In this document: positions 62,427-64,000 of the stretch, piece by piece
Numbering within the stretch: the stretch's first letter is position 1
Layout of the letters: each line of letters begins with the position of its first letter
The notes under the pieces: generated by a model
Told to the model about the DNA's origin: nothing
What the model saw: the letters and a program-made list of their open reading frames with translations, nothing else
Databases searched by the model: none
DNA from: Streptomyces sp. V3I7
GTDB taxonomy: Bacteria > Actinomycetota > Actinomycetes > Streptomycetales > Streptomycetaceae
DNA: 64,000 nucleotides
Direction: 5' to 3'
Assembly (NCBI RefSeq): GCF_030817495.1
Contig: NZ_JAUSZK010000001.1
Location: 1,302,001-1,366,000, forward strand
Made by a program: the position numbers and the translations under genes

Positions 62427-63691
62427 GCGATGCTCTCCTCCTCGGTGTCGTCCGTCTCCTCGGTCTTCTCGGCGGGCGGCCGGTCGAACTCGTCCGTCAC
62501 CCTGGGCGCCTCGTCCCCGTCCCCGCCGGTCCAGCGCACGGTGAGCTCGCCGAGGGCGGCCTCCTGGTCGAGGGCGACGGCCTTCTCGCGGTACAGCTCC
62601 AGCAGGGCGAGGAAGCGGGCGACGACGGTCAGGGTGTCGTCGGTGTCCTCGACCAGGGCCCGGAAGCTGGCCTCGCCCAGGTCCCGGATCCGGGCCACGA
62701 CGATCCGAGCCTGCTCCTGCACGCTGACCAGCGGCGCGTGGATGTGGTCGACGTACACCTGCGGCTTGGGCCGGGGCTGCATCGCCTTGACCGCGAGCTT
62801 GGCGAACCCCTCCGGACCGATGCTGATGACGACCTCGGGCAGCAGGTCGGCGTGGTGCGGTTCGAGTCCGACGGTACGAGGGTGACGCAGGGCCTCGTCG
62901 TCCAGGCGCCGGTTGAAGATCTCGGCGATCTGTTTGTACGCCCGGTACTGGAGCAGCCGCGCGAAGAGCAGGTCCCGCGCCTCGAGCAGCGCCAGGTCGG
63001 CCTCGTCCTCGATCTCGGCGGCGGGCAGCAGCCGGGCCGCCTTGAGATCGAGCAGCGTGGCGGCGACGACGAGGAACTCCGTCGTCTGATCCAGGCTCCA
63101 GTCGGCCCCCATCGCCCGGATGTGCGCCATGAACTCATCGGTGACCTTGGACAGCGCCACCTCGGTGACATCGAGCTTGTGCCGCGAGATCAACTGCAGC
63201 AACAGATCGAACGGCCCCTCGAAATTCGCAAGCCGAACCTTGAAGACACCGCCGCCGGCACGGTCTTCGCCACTGTCCTGACCCACGTCCGTGGTGGCTG
63301 AAGGAGACTCGGGACCGGCTTGCTGCGACTCGGCCGCAAGCAGTCCATGCCCGGGAGCGTCTTCGGGCTCACGCCCAGCCCCAGCCACCGCCTCGGACTC
63401 GCCTTCCGGCCCTGAACCGGGCGCCAGATCGCGCCGGCGCTCGGACGACTGCTCCACGATGGCCTGCGACGCCTCCCCCGTAAGCGAACCGCCCCGGGAG
63501 GCAACCTCGGCCGTATCCCCGCCGCCCGGCTCCGCCTCCAGCCCCGACGGGGGCAGCTCGACCGTCGGCGGCTGCTGCTTCGCAGGCGGCGGCGTCTCGT
63601 CGGCGGGAGCCGTGGGTGAGGGGGGCTGGACCCGTGGAGCGGTGGTGCGGGGGCCCTGCCCCAGGGGACGGCGGCGAGGGGCGTCGGTCAT
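62423..63691 (-). CDS. scpA: Segregation and condensation protein A (kleisin)
   Basis: This kleisin subunit of Smc-ScpAB has 422 residues, about 150 more than the usual 250-280. The first about 150 residues are a disordered Pro/Glu/Gly/Ala region; the kleisin core starts at FKVRLANFEGPFDLLLQLIS and continues with the C-terminal winged helix (RFLALLELYREKAVALDQ). ATG 63691 gives MTDAPRRRPLGQGPR. A later start inside the extension cannot be excluded. parA is expected upstream but is outside the window. Confidence 0.94.
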   Translation of the reverse strand: MTDAPRRRPLGQGPRTTAPRVQPPSPTAPADETPPPAKQQPPTVELPPSGLEAEPGGGDTAEVASRGGSLTGEASQAIVEQSSERRRDLAPGSGPEGESEAVAGAGREPEDAPGHGLLAAESQQAGPESPSATTDVGQDSGEDRAGGGVFKVRLANFEGPFDLLLQLISRHKLDVTEVALSKVTDEFMAHIRAMGADWSLDQTTEFLVVAATLLDLKAARLLPAAEIEDEADLALLEARDLLFARLLQYRAYKQIAEIFNRRLDDEALRHPRTVGLEPHHADLLPEVVISIGPEGFAKLAVKAMQPRPKPQVYVDHIHAPLVSVQEQARIVVARIRDLGEASFRALVEDTDDTLTVVARFLALLELYREKAVALDQEAALGELTVRWTGGDGDEAPRVTDEFDRPPAEKTEETDDTEEESIA

Positions 63692-63730
63692 GGCCGTCGC
63701 AGGGTATCGTCTGGGCCCCCGCGGAGGCGG

Positions 63731-63863
63731 CTAGTGCCTGTCCAACGCGGATCAGGCGTCTAACTGCAAGGCGGAGGAGCGCGTCGGCAACCGACGGCAA
63801 CGCCGCAGATGGGCGTTGCCAGACCCCACGTCCGCGGCCTGATCCGCCGGACAGGCCCTATAG
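63731..63863. repeat. MITE-like element with terminal inverted repeats
   Basis: Left end CTAGTGCCTGTCCAACGCGG-ATCAGGC and right end GCCTGATCCGCCGGACAGGC-CCTATAG are inverted (arms about 24 of 27 alike). The 80 bp between carry further hairpins (CGGCAACCGACGGCAACGCC) and no gene. Confidence 0.6.
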
Positions 63864-63924
63864 GGGGTGTCTCGTCGATCAGGCCGGACCAGGGAGCGGC
63901 GTCTGGTGCCGTGCATCGCAAGGC
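63862..63924. repeat. Dispersed intergenic repeat (second of two copies)
   Basis: AGGGGGTGTCTCGTCGATCA followed by GGCCGG and GCGGCGTCTGGTGCCGTGCA matches 55820-55874 and abuts the MITE-like element. Confidence 0.6.
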
Positions 63925-63952
63925 GGAGGAGGGAGTCGATGCGGAGCGATGA

Positions 63953-63993
63953 GGGTGCCCCCTGCTCGAACGAAGCCGAGAGCTTGGGGGAGA
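63953..63993. repeat. Dispersed palindromic repeat, copy 5 (intergenic)
   Basis: GGGTGCCCCCTGCTCGAACG followed by AAGCCGAGAGCTTGGGGGAG is the reverse orientation of copy 1 at 9631, outside genes. Confidence 0.7.
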
Positions 63994-64000
63994 CCGACGA

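Overview
The window is chromosomal DNA from a high-GC actinomycete, almost certainly a Streptomyces. The reasons are very high third-position GC, frequent GTG starts, streptogrisin-type secreted proteases, a SepF-like protein, a RpfA-like muralytic enzyme and the run der, plsC, cmk, tyrA, aroH ... scpB, scpA. Most genes are ordinary core-region genes. I see no tRNA, rRNA, CRISPR array or prophage.

Layout. 1-8.7 kb: a metabolite:proton symporter cut by the window edge, an aldehyde dehydrogenase/alcohol dehydrogenase pair, a DUF3574 protein, a class F sortase overlapping a secreted membrane-anchored protein, an MFS exporter and a CitMHS citrate transporter. 8.8-16.7 kb: a cytoplasmic molybdopterin oxidoreductase with a TetR gene, homogentisate dioxygenase with a GntR regulator, a solitary type-ISP specificity-domain protein and a CoA-transferase. 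16.8-25.1 kb: a SigK-like ECF sigma factor with its RskA-type anti-sigma factor, divergent from DUF4331, TPR and NicO-type metal transporter genes, then a Ser/Thr kinase. 25.1-36 kb: an SGNH lipase followed by a scarred region. It holds a glycosyltransferase stub fused to a truncated glycoside hydrolase, an internally deleted IS200/IS605 element and a truncated cupin beside a shortened MarR gene, between intact small genes (AAA ATPase, DUF72, GNATs, DUF402, methyltransferase, lipase).

35.3-43.5 kb: a LexA-box-preceded mutasome pair (ImuB-like Y-family protein plus DnaE2), two streptogrisin-type proteases and a SepF-like protein. 43.5-52.6 kb: glutaryl-CoA-dehydrogenase-like enzyme, DHA2 exporter, membrane mannosyltransferase, PAP2 phosphatase, I78 inhibitor, Rpf/LysM protein and two hypothetical proteins. 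52.6-64 kb: a leftward core block with der, plsC, cmk, tyrA, aroH, then a Rieske lipoprotein, a broken nucleotidyltransferase, ADP-ribosylglycohydrolase with an NrtR-like Nudix protein, rluB, scpB and scpA, ending in repeat elements.

Genes work together in several overlapping (translationally coupled) groups: sigma/anti-sigma; TPR/NicO; polY/dnaE2; plsC/cmk; tyrA/aroH; Nudix/ADP-ribosylglycohydrolase; scpB/scpA. Recurrent oddities are palindromic repeats inserted in frame in four genes, three deletion junctions that each remove ends of two facing genes, and three single-base frameshifts that may be assembly errors.
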